Of a stretch of DNA of 64,000 bases, positions 50,424-61,234 are shown one piece after another. The notes below the pieces were generated by a model. It worked only from the letters and a program-made list of their open reading frames with translations, was not told where the DNA came from and did no database searches. The translations under genes were made by a program, and so were the position numbers. Location of the stretch: NCBI RefSeq assembly GCF_020283565.1, contig NC_060059.1, positions 42,276,338 through 42,340,337 of the forward strand. Direction: 5' to 3'. Source of the DNA: Trifolium pratense. Taxonomy: Eukaryota > Streptophyta > Magnoliopsida > Fabales > Fabaceae. Position 1 is the stretch's first letter, and each line of letters starts with the position of its first letter.

Positions 50424-50766
50424 CATTTGAGTAATGTTACACCGCTCAATAACGCTTTAACGAATACAAATTTTACAAAATTCACCGTTAGATTGAAAGT
50501 TTATATCGTGTAGATCATTTATGTTAAACTTTACAAAAATATAAAATCGTTTGATATGTTATTGAGACTTGTCAAGACTAACAGTTTATACGTTTTTATT
50601 AAATACCGTTACTCTTGATCATTCATAATAACATATCAAATGATTTTAGATTTTTGTAAAATTTAACATAAACGATCTACACGATATAAGCTTTCAATCT
50701 AACGGTGAATTTTGTAAAATTTGTATTCGTTAAATCGTTATTGAGCGGTGTAACATTACTCAAATG
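50424..50766. mobile_element. Foldback element with ~160-bp arms
   Basis: The left arm (catttgagtaatgttacacc ... ttacaaaaatataaaatcgt ...) and right arm (... gattttagatttttgtaaa ... ggtgtaacattactcaaatg) are inverted copies over almost the full length with a very short centre. Non-coding; MITE or foldback type. It lies ~230 bp upstream of the CAND gene start. Confidence 0.85.
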
Positions 50767-50812
50767 TTATACTGCTGTAATTTGATCACCCCCCTATATA
50801 TATATATATATA

Positions 50813-51569
50813 TATCAAAAGGAATTTGATATAAAGAAGAGGTTAATTGCTTACGCTGTGAAGAATTAAATCAAGTTGACGTAAAAAGTAAAGCAATTGA
50901 GACCATAATCTTAGTCTCGCATCTTAATTAATTAATTTATTTCTAAAAAATTCAATTAAAATATTCAAAGAAATCTGACATAATAATAAAAGAGGGTAGT
51001 ATCTTAAGTGTGAAGAACTAAATCAAGTCACAATAAAAAGTAAAGCAATTGAAACAACAAGTTGAAGAACAAAATCAAGTTTGTGTAAAAAGTAAAGCAA
51101 TTGAGATCATAATCTTAAGATCAGCGTCTTGATTTTTTTTGCAAAACGTTCAACTAAAATTTCAAAAGTGATTTCATCTAACAGAAGAAAATAATTTCTT
51201 TCGGTATGAATAATTAAATCAAACCGTGTAAAAAGTAAAGCACTTTGGACCATAACCTTAGGCCTCACGTCTTGATTATTTTTGTAAAATGTTCAATGAA
51301 AATATTCAAAGAGATATGATCTAACGGAAGAGGATAATCTCTGACGAAGTGAAGAACTAAATCAAACTCATTTAAAAAGTAAAATAATTGAGATCATAAT
51401 CTTAAGTAGGTCTAACAACTTAATTATTTTTGTAAAAAATCAATCAAATATCCAGGGAAATTTGTTCTAACGAAAGATGGTGATCTCTTACAGTGTAAAG
51501 AAATAAATAAAGCTCATGTAAAAAGTAAATCAATTGAGATCATATTTTTAAGCCTCACGTCTTAATTAA
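50813..51569. repeat. Degenerate ~145-bp tandem array, left part
   Basis: About six diverged units each contain tgaagaactaaatcaag, gtaaaaagtaaagcaattga, gatcataatcttaag, cacgtcttgattatttttgt and aattcaaagag-like words in the same order. The array resumes at 55557-55700 after the Helitron, with the unit broken at ...cacgtcttaattaa | tttttgtaaaaag.... Confidence 0.8.
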
Positions 51570-52654
51570 TCTTTATCTTTATATACTAAAGGATGAGTGG
51601 TTTTTCAAGCACCAAATGCAAACCCTAAATCCTTGTCCAATCAAAACCATACATTTTTTTATGTTGCCCAATCACCAAATGCCATCTATAGGGTTTCATC
51701 TTTAGGTTTTTGGTTTCTTTTAGGGTTCCATGGTTCCTTTTAGGGTTCAACCCTAGCTCCTTGCTTCCCTTGAAACCCTAATGGTTCCACCCAATCACTA
51801 CTTGACACCTATACAAGCATAGCAAATCATGTGTTCACACTTATAACTCATTCATTCAATGATCATGATACAAATGCCAAACTAGGAAGTTTGATCTTCA
51901 TCATGTGTCTCATATGATATATCAATGTATCCTAACATCTAGTGCTTTGATCATCATCATGTATGTGTACACATTCACAATTTCAACTATGATCACATGA
52001 TGTAATCATTGCTCTTGCATTGTTCTAATTGGTTGCATGTTGACTATTGACCTATAAAACTTTTCTAGAATATTTTATTGTTTATGGGTGTAATCATTTT
52101 ATCTACTTTTGTTGGTAATGTTTTACTTGTGTCAGTGAACAACATATCTTATCATCTCAGCAAAGTATAAGCTGTGTTTTGCTATGTATTATGCTTAAAT
52201 ATGTAAGAAACATGTAGTATTGTATTGAAGCATTCATAAACTCAAAACTGTCTTCTCTCCCATTTTTTCTACTCTATTTTTCTGGTTTTATTCTATTTGA
52301 TGATTTATGCAAACAATTGGCTGGTCACATGGCATGATGTCATCATGATGTAATGCAATGATCAATTTCCTGGTTTATGCAAACAATGGGTTGTTTGCTG
52401 GTTTATGCAAACAGTGAGTTTGACATCAGATAAATGAAACCTAAATACACATTAGGAGCTGCTGCCTCTCTTCTTCATATTTGGGGAATTTGACAGAAAA
52501 AAAATACAGAACATGGAAAGTGAAAAAACGAGAGAGAGAGAGAGAGAGAGAGGGAGAAAGAGAGAGATTGGCAGAGGAGGGAGTTGCTAGCAGTGGTGCT
52601 CCGGCCGGAGATGGCGGTGGCAGAAATCTCTCCTTTTCCTCTTCAATCCAACTT

Positions 52655-52963
52655 CTTCAATCACCGTTCGCCATTATCGACGGTCCTAAAAGCTCCGCCG
52701 CCGGCAATCCAGGTTTCTACTCTCTCGATCTTCATTCTCTTCGATCTATACTCGATCTGGTTTTCTACTCTCTCCCTCTAACTCTCAATCTTTGCATGTA
52801 GATGAGATCGTGAAACTGCTTCCATTTTTGTTCGGACAACTTTCTGCTTCTTTGGTTCCTGCAGATTCAAGCAAATCGCTTCCTCATCGGAAGTTGAAGA
52901 TTGGCGTTGTTCTTTCCGGTGATCAAGCTCCTGGAGGTCACAATGTCATATCTGGAATTTACG
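52655..52963 (+). pseudogene. Captured 5' fragment of PFP beta-subunit gene
   Basis: Two exons joined by a 89-bp intron: exon 1 ends ...SPFAIIDGPKSSAAGNP at 52712 (CCAG|GTTTCT). Exon 2 is 52802-52963 (GTAG|ATGAG) and reads DEIVKLLPFLFGQL ... KLKIGVVLSGDQAPGGHNVI, ending SGIY + G. This matches the N-terminal part of the beta (catalytic) subunit of pyrophosphate-fructose-6-phosphate 1-phosphotransferase, a cytosolic glycolytic enzyme. Only ~70 of ~560 residues are kept, so no enzyme is made. The family's GGQAPGGHN loop is GDQAPGGHN here. No in-frame ATG precedes it: the ATG at 52611 is in another frame. Donor phase at 52963 is compatible with the B3 exon at 53963. Confidence 0.85.
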
Positions 52964-53962
52964 GTAATGTGCAATAATGTTGAATTTTCAATTTTATACC
53001 AAATCAATCAAATAATTATTATGATGCTTAGAGAAACTTCCAGAGAAAGTATATGTGAAGTTTATAAGTTTTGGTGTTATATATTTTGCATTCCAAATTT
53101 TGTATAATTTACTTTTGCTTTAATTTTTCATGCAATCGTTGTCTTCTTTCTGATCACTCGGCTTCTTATGCTTTCAATGAGTCTTCAAATTTTCATGCAA
53201 TCATTGTCATTTTTTGTAAGTGGTGAAAACTCGCGACCACAATCTTTTTGATGCGAAGAGGTTAATATTTTGCGATTTTATTTCTGTTAATTTAGATTTA
53301 ACAAGAAAGTATGTGCTACACAACTGATATTCTTTAAATCTAATATTTGTTTCTGTTTTGTTTTTGCTTGGACCTAATTTTTTATTTTTTGATAGTCCAT
53401 TATCGAATGTAAAATAGCCACCTTGGTACCTAATCCTTTGCTTTACTTTTGTTGTAAATACCTTTTAGAGAGGATGAGAGAGTATTGATATTTCTTATGT
53501 GGTGTAGTGTATTGTTTCTTATAGTTTTGAAAGTTGCAATGCATATCCTGACTCAAGTTTTTTTTTTTGTTATTGTAAGGTTTGATATGATCTTCCTTAA
53601 TCCCCATGCTTCTTATAACAAGAAGTGTGACTATTGGTAAAGAATATCTTTGTTTTCACTCAATTAGTTTTTTTTTTTGTCAGTTCAATTGAAATAATAG
53701 ATTGACAACTTTGCTATCAAAATTATTGATTCCAATTTCCTTTCTATTATTCCTCTTTCAAATTTTAAAAGACCAGTCACAAGTTATGTAATTGTTGGGG
53801 TAAGGGGGGGGTTGGTTGATCGATTTTGTTTAGTTTGGCTTTCGAAGGTTCACATTGCAATAGGTTTGAGATTATGATTCTTTGTTATTTTTTCAAAAAC
53901 AATTGTTGTTCAAAAACAATTGTTGTGTCCTTATTCTTGCTTTAAACTTTTTTATTGTATAG

Positions 53963-55198
53963 ATATGAACCATCGCTACGACAAGATTAATTCTGATATT
54001 CGTCCTTACTCCATGATGACAAGAACAGGGTATATGGAGTACAATCCCATGAAGGTAAGCATCAATGTCTTAGTTGGTATGTTTCCTGTTGATCAGTTCT
54101 GAAATTTTAAATAGTATAGCAAAATGTCATTTTTAATTGCTAGACTTGGGTGAACTCACAATTAGTATTTTCAGTTTCAATCAATCCAGGCCAATCTAGC
54201 TTGGCCTACCTGTTTTGTTTTCTTGATCATTTCACCATCTTTCCATTTCATTGCTCCTGATATTATGATTATTATGTAGAGTGGATATACACTCACATCA
54301 TTGCTACAATATATTTAATGATAAGCTGAAACGGTCTAATGTTATGCTTATTATGTAGAATCGAGGAAAACTACCGGAAATATATGCAAGCGTCATTGGT
54401 CAGTACATTGGTGATACAGTTCTTTTACAGGACATTAACGAAAATCAAATCCAAGTAGCTGTATTCAAAAAGAACAATTCACAGATTTATTTCACTCATG
54501 GCTGGTCTCGATTGAAAGATTTCTATAACATCAATGCCGGCGCTTGGATTACTCTTTTGTTCATCAGTCCTTTTGTCTTCTTTATTCGGGTACCATACAT
54601 TACTGGTGTGGAAATCACCTATCCTCATAGGACTCCCCCATATAAACTTGTGTTGGAAAAACCTTTCCTAGAAGCAACTTCAAATGGACCTATTCCCTAC
54701 TTTGTCCTTCCAAAAGTTTTTACCCACAGTTTTGAAAAAACCCTCACTGCTCCTGATGTTGAGACTGGGACTTTGGTATGTTTCATTTCTCATGCTACAA
54801 TATCTTTAATACTTTGTATTCATTACTAAATGTTGTGTTGTTTAATTATTCAACAGACAATCTATTGGAGAGGTTTCTGTCAAAATGCACTCCCTAATGA
54901 AGAGACTAAACTCAGATTAATTGACTGGCTTGGTAACACCTGGGATCACTGTGATTTGAAGTTTGACAATGGCCCTTATATCAGCTGCAAAATTTCAGGA
55001 CAATGGGGAGATGTTTGCAAGGTACATAAACTGTCCGAGGGTGTAGTTGTTAAATTCGGTGTTACTAAGTCATCTAACAATAGGACTATCTACTTTAAGC
55101 TATCCCCTTTCATTGGTGTTAAAACTACCCTGCATGCTCCGTCAACATCCAGCAATCGGAAGAAATTCTACCAAAGTCAGTACTATTATATGCTCTAG
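53963..55198 (+). CDS. B3-like (DNA-binding pseudobarrel) protein, Helitron-borne
   Basis: Three exons, all with GT/AG sites and phase 0 between them: 53963-54054 (MNHRYDKINSDIRPYSMM... from ATG 53965), 54359-54775 and 54857-55198; 282 residues. The first B3-like domain spans exon 2 (VIGQYIGDTVLLQD, FTHGWSRLKDFYNINAGAWI, LLFISPFVFFIRV). The second is in exon 3 (CKISGQWGDVCKVHKLSEGV, VVKFGV..NRTIYFKL). This is the two-domain layout of legume 'DNA-binding pseudobarrel' B3 proteins; such proteins are nuclear. The frame is intact, but the gene probably lacks its native promoter. The first exon's acceptor (TATAG|AT) has the phase needed to continue from the PFP fragment. Could be a functional chimera or a drifting captured gene. 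Confidence 0.65.
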
Positions 55199-55556
55199 AT
55201 CTCTCTCTAGCTATCCTTCAACTCTAACTCCGCTATCTGTTTTGTAACTTATGCTATAATGTACCAAACAATATTTAATTTCCATCCTTTTTGCCATTAG
55301 TGGATCTCAATATCAAGGTCATACTCTTTTAAGGACCATTTTGGTGATGAATGTAAGGACATGTACCATAATTACTACTATTTAACTTTTAATCCCTAAT
55401 GCTTTTTGTTTGTTCAATGATGTTACCAATTTGATTAATATCCATATGCTTCTTGCTAGCATAATTTGATCCATATCATCCATGGTTGGCAACAACCATG
55501 ATTGTTATATATATGCAGTTTCTACAAACCCGTGCATCGCACGGGTCGGTTACTAG

Positions 55557-55700
55557 TTTTTGTAAAAAGTTCAATTAAAATTTCAAGAGTGATTTGATAG
55601 AAAAGGGTAATTTCTTACATTGTGAAAAACTAAATAAAGTTCTTGTAAAAAGTTAAATAATCGAGACTATAACCTTAGATATCACATCTTAATTGAGACA
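55557..55700. repeat. Degenerate ~145-bp tandem array, right part
   Basis: tttttgtaaaaagttcaatt, ttcaagagtgatttgat, ttcttacattgtgaaaaact, ttgtaaaaagttaaataat and cacatcttaattga continue the array at 50813-51569 across the Helitron. Confidence 0.75.
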
Positions 55701-56285
55701 ATCTCTTTACAACTAAAAGTGTGTGACTTATAATTTGACTAACAAAAAGGTTTGATATTGTTTCTACATAATTTTTTAAAAATATATATATATTTTAGGT
55801 TTTTTATATAAATTATAGATCGTAATTGTAATTAAAAAAAAGTAGCTCAGCATTAATCCATTAACATTATGGAAGAAAAAAAACCCATAAAAAATATAAG
55901 ACATATAACTAACTTAATTTTTATATAACAATCAAATTCTCATTTTATTTCCTAATGTTTATTTTATGTTACATATCATAATCTTAATATGCACTAATTA
56001 TTCATCCTAATTCTAATATGAACCATTAGAAGCTATATAGGCTGAGCTAAATTGTTTATTTGAATTATTTATTTTGTTATCTTAATATATTCTTAATATA
56101 TTCCAATCGCTCATTCTAATCTAATTATTTGTTTTTTTGTTTGACAATGCATTGAATAAATGGTAAAAAAATTCAATGTAATCCTGTATGTAATTCAAAT
56201 TAAAGGCAATCCTAATATCAGTATTTTTTTAACAATGGATTCAATAAATGGTAAAAAAAAAATGGAAAGACAAAAAAGAAAAATT
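55701..56285. other. Gene-free AT-rich DNA
   Basis: No gene or bounded repeat is recognised. The last five bases, aaatt, form the target-site duplication of the copia element that starts at 56286. Confidence 0.45.
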
Positions 56286-59200
56286 TGTTGGATTTATCTC
56301 ATTTTATTTATTTATTAATTTAAATAAGGGATAATTACTACTAAGTGCACATTTGGTAATTATCTATTAAGCCTAAATTGTAGTATTTATTCTTTCCCTC
56401 AAATATAGTAACCGCCCATAAAGATAGTGTGACAGTTATAATTGCATGTAACAAATATTTTTGTGATGGACAAAAGTTATAAATAGAGTGCAATCCTTCC
56501 TCATATCTCTATTCAGTGACTTACACCATCTAAGATTGTAGAAGGTTTAGAAGAGCCTCAACAACCTTAAGCAAGATCCTCAAAAGGAACAAGCTTTAAG
56601 CAATAACAATGACGGGAGGTATTTCGGCTATTTAAATTCAATTTCGTTTCCGCAAGGTTGAATTTCGTTTATGAATTTGTAGAAATTCTTACATTTGGTA
56701 TCAGAGCCTTATTTGCCTCTGCCTTGCAATTTTCGTGTTCAATTTTGAGGTTATATTGCATCTGAACGTTTTTGGATTTCATATGGTTTTAATGGTTAAT
56801 TCACAGAAAATTTGTAAACCATAAGGGAATAATTTTCGGTTCATATTCTGTGTTTAAAATTTAATTTTAGTGTTGAAACGGTATGAAATCCAAAGTTTCG
56901 AAATCTGTTTTTTTTTTTTGCCTGAATTTTTAAGTAATTTCGATTTCAATTTTGGACGTTTTAGATGCAGAAAAATGTCGAACCATATGGAATTATTTAT
57001 TGATTCATGATTCTGTGTTTAAAACGTGAATTTTTTGTGTTAATTTGGTCTGAAATCGTGTTTTCATGTTCCGGATCTCGTGGGTTTTAAACCGGGTCAA
57101 TCTGACCCATCTGGAGGTTGAAGAAGATGAGTAATTTATTTTAATAAACCCTGTTGTTATAAATTTTATTAAGTAACGCAAATAAGTGCTGAACATACTC
57201 CTGAGTTGTAGTGGTCGATAAGGTAACCTGCCACTAGATAGACGTGGATTCAATTCCTGCGTTACATTTTTTAGAAATTTTATTTATCAACAGCGTTGAT
57301 TAAAAATAAAAAAATCACGTAAATATTGCCCAAACCAGTTTCGAACCCAGGACCTGTTAATGCATCCATTCAGTGAAACGGCTAGGCATCTGGAGGTTGA
57401 AGAAGATGAGTAATTTATTTTAATAAACCCTGTTGTTATAAATTTTAAGTAACGCAAATAAGTGCTGAACATACTCCTGAGTTGTAGTGGTCGATAAGGT
57501 AACCTGCCACTAGATAGACGTGGATTCAATTCCTGCGTTACATTTTTTAGAAATTTTATTTATCAACAGCGTTGATTAAAAATAAAAAAATCACGTAAAT
57601 ATTGCCCAAACCAGTTTCGAACCCAGGACCTGTTAATGCATCCATTCAGTGAAACGGCTAGGCATCTGGAGGTTGAAGAAGATGAGTAATTTATTTTAAT
57701 AAACCCTGTTGTTATAAATTTTAAGTAACGCAAATAAGTGCTGAACATACTCCTGAGTTGTAGTGGTCGATAAGGTAACCTGCCACTAGATAGACGTGGA
57801 TTCAATTCCTGCGTTACATTTTTTAGAAATTTTATTTATCAACAGCGTTGATTAAAAATAAAAAAATCACGTAAATATTGCCCAAACCAGTTTCGAACCC
57901 AGGACCTGTTAATGCATCCATTCAGTGAAACGGCTAGGCTGGGTGCACGGTTTTGATATTTAATTGCATTGAACTTATATTTATTCGATTTTTAAGTTCT
58001 GTAACCACTTGGATTTGCACCTATTCCATTCATTTCAATGCACTTAATTAGTATTATTACATGGTTAATTTTGTAACCTACTAAAGCATAATATTTAAGT
58101 TTTTTAATCATGAAATTATGTGCATTAAAATGAATTGGTTACATTTTATGCAATTGAATATTATGAATTAAATGTCAATATGATATAATTTTATTTGATT
58201 AAGGAGTAGCCGCAACATCTTTAATTAAGTAAAATTATATATTGGGAGTTTAAAATCATGTTAGTGACATTGATGGTAATTGATTATATTGAACGTAGTA
58301 AATTTTTTCCCACGGGAATTTTTATTATGTTTATGTATGATTAATTAGGATAAAATATTAAATTATATTTTTTAATTTATCCACAGAGATTAGAAAATGG
58401 AACATAATTTGATAGTTTTATCATTAAATTATATGAATATAATTGAGTAAAACTTTAGCCCACAAGTAAGTTTTATGTCACTAGGTTCATAGTTTGAAAC
58501 ATGATTTATATTGGTAAAATATGATATTTGTTTAGTAGTCTCAATTTAATTATAAGCATGTAAATTTAATTTTACAGCTATGCAGCCTATAAATTTCTCT
58601 CACTTTAAGTGTGAAATTCCCGAACTAAAGAATGAAAATAATAAGGTGTAGAAGGAGAGAGTTCTTCTTCATTCAAGATGAATGAATATTTGATTATGCT
58701 ATTCGGAAAGACGAACCATCTCTTATTATAGAGACTAGCCTTCAGGAAGATGTCGATCTTTATGAAATGTGGGAGCGACCTAATCGTCTCAGAATGATGT
58801 TCATAAAGACCAACATTTTTTTGCTAGCATTCGTGGTTGCGTTGATCAGCATAATAATGTTCAAGCATTGCTTAAAGTCATTGATGAACATTTTAAAAAT
58901 CAAATAAGACACTTGTTATCACCTTAATTATGAAGCTCATCATTGTGAAAGGAGTGCGTCAGCACATCATGCGAATGAGGGATATAGCAGCACAACTAAA
59001 GACTCTTGAGATTGAGATTAACATGTCCGAATCTTTTCTTTTGCATTATATTTTTAGCACTCTTCCATCCTCAAATCAGCCGTTCATAATTCCTTGTAAC
59101 ACACATAAGGATAAATGGTCAGTCAATGAACTCTTGACCATGTGTGTTCAAGAAGAAAGAAAGATTGATGATGGAAATGGATAAAGATGTTATAATGACA

Positions 59201-60197
59201 AATATGGAAAAAGAGCAAGACCCTTAAAGGTAAATGAATCTCATTTGTCTGCTTTGAGTCTAATATGGTTGATGTTATTTATAACACATGGTGGATTGAT
59301 TTTGGTTCTACAATCCATGATTATCGAATACCACAATGTATAATCAGCTTAAGAAAAACGCTTCCAAGTGAGCAAAACATCTATTCAGGAAGTCAAGATG
59401 CGTTCACATAGAGAGGCTGTTGAAACATGCAATTTAATTTTTTCAGTAGTGGCTTTGTTTTAAATTTGAAAAATACTTTTATTTATATTCCAAGTTTTTC
59501 TAGAAATTTAATTTCTATTTGAAGGCTTGAACCATTGGGATATTCCATTATTTTTTATAAAACGTCTTTTAGTTTGTTTAATAAATCTAAAGTTCTTGGA
59601 AATGATGTATTATCCAATGGTCTCTTTTCTCAATTAATTTTCAAATTAATGCCACTAATAATGTTATGCATGTTCATGTTGAAACTAAATGATGTGTTAT
59701 AAATAAGGAATCCTCTATTCTGTGGCACCGGAGATTAAGACATATCTCCATTCAGAAAATTAAAAGACTAGTGAATTTAGTACTTTAAATTTCACTAATT
59801 TTTTAGACTTGTGTAAACTGCATTCAGAGAAAGCAGACTAACACATATAAGAAAGTGCCAAGAGGAAAACTAAAATATTAGAAATCATACATTCAGATAT
59901 ATGTTGTACGTCCAGACATGGACGTACAAGGTCCGAAATACTTCATCTCCTTCATTGATGATTACTCACGATATATGTATGTCTACTTGCTTCATAATAA
60001 TTACGAAGCGTTGGAAGCCTATAAAGTTTTAAGGCTAAAGTGGAAAATAATGTGAAAAGCAAATTAAGATCGTGAGAAATTATAGAGGTGAAGAATATTA
60101 TTATAGATATACTGAGAATGAACATAATTAGGAGTATGCGTAGCTACTCCAAATTTTCGAAGTCATTGTGGCGTGAAACTCTTGAAACGGCAGCGTA
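56286..60197 (+). mobile_element. 5' half of a Ty1/copia LTR retrotransposon, plus strand
   Basis: The 5' LTR is 56286-56693 (TGTTGG...CTTACA, 408 bp). It is followed by the initiator-Met tRNA primer site tggtatcagagc at 56696-56707 and a long leader with a triplicated 276-bp block (57111-57939). Decayed gag lies at about 58590-59190 (HIMRMRDIAAQLKTLEIEIN, FIIPCNTHKDKWSVNELLTM). Integrase N-part lies near 59880-60190 (gaaatcatacattcagatat, YFISFIDDYSRY-like text, LWRETLETAA). Frames are broken. There is no RT, RNase H or 3' LTR after it: the element stops in integrase at junction repeat J. The 5-bp flank aaatt (56281-56285) equals that expected from the other half at 44640-47246. Confidence 0.88.
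57111..57939. repeat. Three tandem copies of a ~276-bp block in the copia leader
   Basis: Units start ctggaggttgaagaagatga at 57111, 57390 and 57666 and end at ...aacggctaggc. They are almost identical; unit 1 has 3 extra bases (att). Each contains two tRNA-promoter-like stretches in opposite orientation: gtagtggtcgataagg...gtggattcaattcctgcg on + and tagccgtttcactgaatgg...ctgggttcgaaac on -. Confidence 0.92.
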
Positions 60198-60334
60198 GTT
60201 ATGTTAAAAAAAAATCATGTTATCAACTTGGAAAACCAGTTTTTCGGTAAAGAAACACAGAGGAAATGACGTGGCTTTACAAGATAGAGGTGTGTTTAAA
60301 GAGTGTGCTAGAGGGTGTGACCCTAGCATTACTC
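60198..60334 (+). repeat. Junction repeat J, plus-strand copy
   Basis: 137 bp nearly identical, inverted, to 47247-47385. It follows the truncated copia integrase frame at ...gcagcgta. The sequence beyond 60334 (gtcattatattattag) is not copia. It marks the right breakpoint of the proposed inversion. Confidence 0.8.
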
Positions 60335-60541
60335 GTCATTATATTATTAGTTTAATTTCATTTTTTATCCTCCAATTTTATTAAACTCTGGAAAATGTTC
60401 TCCTATTCTATAATTAAACTTTTTAAGCTCTATTTATACTTTGTAAATTTATCTCAATAAATATTTCCCTCCTAAAAACGGTATTTTTTAAGAAATAGAT
60501 GACACAATATGAAGCTTCTTCTCGGTCAGATGAATTGTATT

Positions 60542-61010
60542 GTATCTCATATTTACAGGGATGAGAATCAAGTGGTTGATTCTCTTGCTAACTATGGTTG
60601 TTCTCTTCCCTCTTTTACCTCTTGGCAAGTTGTATTTTGTTAATGATAGCTTTGTCAAAAGAGATATTTTTATATGGTCATGTGACCAAATAAATTGTAT
60701 TTGGTCACACTCACAAAAAGTAAGTATTTGAAAAAATAATTAAATAACATTTACTTTTCAAATTATTAAATGATATAATGGTTTTTGTGAGTATGACCAA
60801 ATGCAATTTATTTTATCATGTCACGATTTAAGAAAAATCCTTGCCAAAAACAAATTATGTATTACTAGTTTTTGCATTTGTAATTTTTGAAGGAGTTTTG
60901 GTCTATGTTCCTCATTTCGTTTGTTTTTTATCCTTGCTTTCATCATTAATATATTTTGGGTTGGTTAGCACTTTGCCACCAACCTTTTTTTGCTAAATTT
61001 TTTTTTTGGA
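60542..61010 (+). mobile_element. LINE relic: RNase H-like end and 3' UTR
   Basis: About 33 codons from 60542 read VSHIYRDENQVVDSLANYG, then CSLPSF, the C-terminal motif of the RNase H-like (RVT_3) domain of plant LINEs or related genes. After a nested MITE (60676-60824) the sequence ends with a LINE-like 3' UTR (tttgaaggagttttggtcta, atcattaatatattttgggt). Truncated and non-functional. Confidence 0.65.
60676..60824. mobile_element. MITE nested in the LINE relic
   Basis: The left arm (gtgaccaaataaattgtatttggtcacactcacaaaaa, in two parts) and right arm (tttttgtgagtatgaccaaatgcaatttatttt..gtcac) are inverted repeats ~43 bp long with an AT-rich core. 149 bp. Confidence 0.75.
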
Positions 61011-61234
61011 TGAAATGAGTGGATGATATATGGTGTCAAATAAATTTTGACACATTTGTGTCATTTGATACTGGCTCATAAATTATAATGTATAATAATC
61101 CTTAATTTCCCTTGATTGGATATAGAGTGAATTTCAATACAATTAAGAAATCACATTTTCAGACATTATAGAAAAACTTTTATTTGCGTCAAGCCAATAA
61201 TATAAAAGTACTATATAGTAGAATAGAGGGAATC

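Larger units (their letters stand above)
51570..55556 (+). mobile_element. Gene-capturing Helitron
   Basis: The 3' end is unmistakable: the hairpin acccgtgc-at-cgcacgggt at 55527-55546, then CTAG at 55553-55556 and host T. The 5' end is placed at TCTTTATCTTTATATACTAA (51570) after host A; the second TC at 51576 is an alternative. The strongest support is the flanks: joining the sequence before 51570 to that after 55556 restores an uninterrupted unit of the ~145-bp array. The 3987-bp element carries PFP-beta exons and B3-domain exons in the same orientation, and no RepHel. Confidence 0.85.

Noticed and set aside
52611..52712. ATG at 52611 as the start of the PFP fragment
   Set aside because: It is in a different frame from the PFP codons; reading on it meets a stop four codons into exon 2.
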